Shown one piece after another: positions 20,031-20,990 of a stretch of DNA of 20,990 nucleotides. The DNA comes from Acidimicrobiales bacterium (GTDB taxonomy: Bacteria > Actinomycetota > Acidimicrobiia > Acidimicrobiales > VFJN01), in assembly GCA_016936035.1 (NCBI GenBank), contig JAFGPU010000107.1, positions 1 to 20,990 on the forward strand. Direction: 5' to 3'. The translations under genes and the position numbers were made by a program. The notes below the pieces were generated by a model. It was given only the letters and a program-made list of their open reading frames with translations. It was not told where the DNA came from and did not search any database. Positions within the stretch are counted from its first letter, which is position 1. Each line of letters starts with the position of its first letter.

Positions 20031-20990
20031 TTACGGCCGTGGCGACGGCGGGCGAGCGGGTGCGTGCGGCGCGGGTCCGGGCGGGGCAGCTGGTGGTGAC
20101 GCCGGGCCCTGCGCCCCGGCCGCCGGGGCGTGCGGCGGCGGGCCCGGCGGGTCGGGTGCGGAGGCGTGGGCCGGCGGGGATGCCGGAGCGCGTGTGGGTG
20201 CGTGCGAGGGCGGGCCCGCTGGGTCGGGCGGGGATGCGTGGGCCGGCGGGGATGCCGGGCCGGGCGCGTGTCCCGGCGGCTGGGCCGGCGGTGCCGGCGG
20301 TGACGGCGGTGCCGAGCTCGAGTGGCCGGGCCCGGGCTCGTCGGGTGCGGACAGTGTGCCCGGCTGGACGGGAGGTGCGGCATCGGGGGCGTCGGTCGCC
20401 TCGGCCGGCGGCTCGGAGCTGGGCGGGCCCGGCGCCGGCGTGCCCGTCCCCGGGACCTCGGGCTCCGGCGTGCCCGTCCCCGGGACCTCGGGCCCCGGCG
20501 ACTCGTCCGAGGCGGACGCACCTGCCGCGTCGCCGTCGGTCGTGCGGGTCGTGGTGGTCGCCCGCGACCGCGCGGTGTCGCACGGCGCCGGGAGGGACCC
20601 GCAGGTGCTCGGCGCGTGGAGGTTGCGGTCGCCGTCCTGTCGCCGCGGCGGGGACGCACGCCGCTCGCGGCCCTCGCTGGGCTCCGGGCTCTCGGTCGTG
20701 CCCGGGGCGGGCCTGTCGACGGGGGCCTCCTCGGTGAGCGCCGGGACGACCACGGTGGCGACCAGCCCGGTGGTCGCGGCGGCCGCGGCGGTCACGCCGA
20801 TGACGGTGGCGGTGGTCACGGCGGCGGCCTTGAGCGCCACGACCCGACCCAGGGTGCGGGCGGCGGGGTGCACCGCCGTCTCGGCGGTGTCGGTCGTCTC
20901 GGCGGTGTCGGTCGTCTCGGCGGTCTCGGTCGCTGCGACCGCCGCTGCGCTCCGGCGCTCGGCGGGCCGGCTGCGGGCACGCCGCTGCGC
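20031..20990 (-). CDS. membrane-anchored Pro/Ala-rich repeat protein (partial, N-terminus beyond window)
   Basis: The frame is open from the TAA at 20031 to the window end, so the true start is outside. An upstream part rich in Arg/Ala is followed by three 6-residue units of the DTAETT type (20878-20931). Next comes ARTLGRVVALKAAAVTTATV and a hydrophobic Ala/Val/Thr helix (to about 20740) that should span the membrane. The rest (~240 residues) is Pro, Ala, Gly, Ser and Glu-rich, with repeats PEVPGTGTP x2 and PAHASxPDPxGPPxHAP x2 and a lone Cys pair (TCGSLPAPC). The helix region resembles actinobacterial proteins in which a small N-terminal domain precedes a single helix and a Pro-rich wall-spanning tail. 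A GTG at 20873 would give a 280-residue protein, but the open frame above it argues for a longer one. Confidence 0.6.
   Translation of the reverse strand, partial: AQRRARSRPAERRSAAAVAATETAETTDTAETTDTAETAVHPAARTLGRVVALKAAAVTTATVIGVTAAAAATTGLVATVVVPALTEEAPVDRPAPGTTESPEPSEGRERRASPPRRQDGDRNLHAPSTCGSLPAPCDTARSRATTTTRTTDGDAAGASASDESPGPEVPGTGTPEPEVPGTGTPAPGPPSSEPPAEATDAPDAAPPVQPGTLSAPDEPGPGHSSSAPPSPPAPPAQPPGHAPGPASPPAHASPPDPAGPPSHAPTRAPASPPAHASAPDPPGPPPHAPAAGAQGPASPPAAPPGPAPHAPARPPSPRP
20164..20258. repeat. 23-bp direct repeat pair in the Pro-rich coding region
   Basis: Identical 23-base copies at 20164-20186 and 20236-20258, 72 bases apart (a multiple of 3). They encode the repeated Pro/Ala/His unit of the protein on the minus strand. 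Confidence 0.7.
20431..20490. repeat. two tandem 30-bp repeats
   Basis: 20431-20460 and 20461-20490 are nearly identical (one base differs, plus a partial third copy). They encode the PEVPGTGTPx unit on the minus strand. Confidence 0.8.
20878..20931. repeat. three tandem 18-bp repeats
   Basis: Three copies of an 18-base unit (20878-20895, 20896-20913, 20914-20931). The third differs by one base. They encode a Thr/Glu-rich DTAETT repeat on the minus strand. Confidence 0.85.

Noticed and set aside
20164..20931. CRISPR-like or regulatory repeat array
   Set aside because: The repeats are of three different sequences, in multiples of three bases and inside one open frame; they encode Pro/Ala or Thr/Glu peptide repeats.

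Overview
The window is very GC-rich, densely coding chromosomal DNA with strong third-position G/C bias, many GTG starts, actinobacterial families (MaoC two-hotdog dehydratase, DUF421, UPF0235, DisA-like protein, LigD-type repair protein) and several promoters that imply leaderless mRNAs. This fits a high-GC actinobacterium. Acidimicrobiia (Iamia/Ilumatobacter-like) is my best guess, but that is inference. I see no insertion sequence, prophage, tRNA, rRNA or CRISPR array. No gene-free stretch exceeds 300 bases.

Layout. 1-368: the end of a Phd/YefM-like antitoxin and its RelE-type toxin. 382-2447 (-): a translationally coupled pair, two-domain MaoC-like dehydratase then crotonase. 2546-5498 (-): a signalling operon with a GAF-PP2C-HATPase protein, a STAS anti-anti-sigma protein and a family 2 glycosyltransferase, joined by GTGA stop/start overlaps. 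5591-6830: a divergent pair of unknown proteins. 6923-9723 (+): PfkB sugar kinase, CinA-C type amidohydrolase and zinc alcohol/formaldehyde dehydrogenase. 9777-11918 (+): small membrane or charged proteins including a DUF421 protein. 11936-12627 (-): DUF2795-like and VOC proteins. 12811-14077: UPF0235 protein convergent with a divergent DisA/diadenylate-cyclase-like protein. 14124-15629 (-): Tat-lipoprotein amidohydrolase. 15686-17724: a DUF3072-like protein convergent with an NHEJ LigD-type gene (phosphoesterase plus polymerase domains, no ligase domain) broken by an apparent one-base frameshift. 17783-19844 (+): S4 RNA-binding protein, an unknown protein and a second amidohydrolase. 20031-20990 (-): a partial membrane-anchored protein with a long Pro/Ala-rich, repeat-bearing tail.

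How it may work together. The phosphatase/kinase plus STAS protein is a sigma-factor partner-switching module. Promoter-like sites resembling the SigB/SigF class (GGGTA boxes with a 15-base spacer) lie before that operon, the pfkB-like gene and a four-helix membrane protein gene, so part of the window may be one stress regulon. A second set of genes carries an xANNNT -10 box 5-7 bases before the start codon, the hallmark of leaderless transcripts. The most unusual single proteins are the DisA-like protein (DLA in place of DGA, RHR kept) and the frameshifted PE-Pol repair gene.
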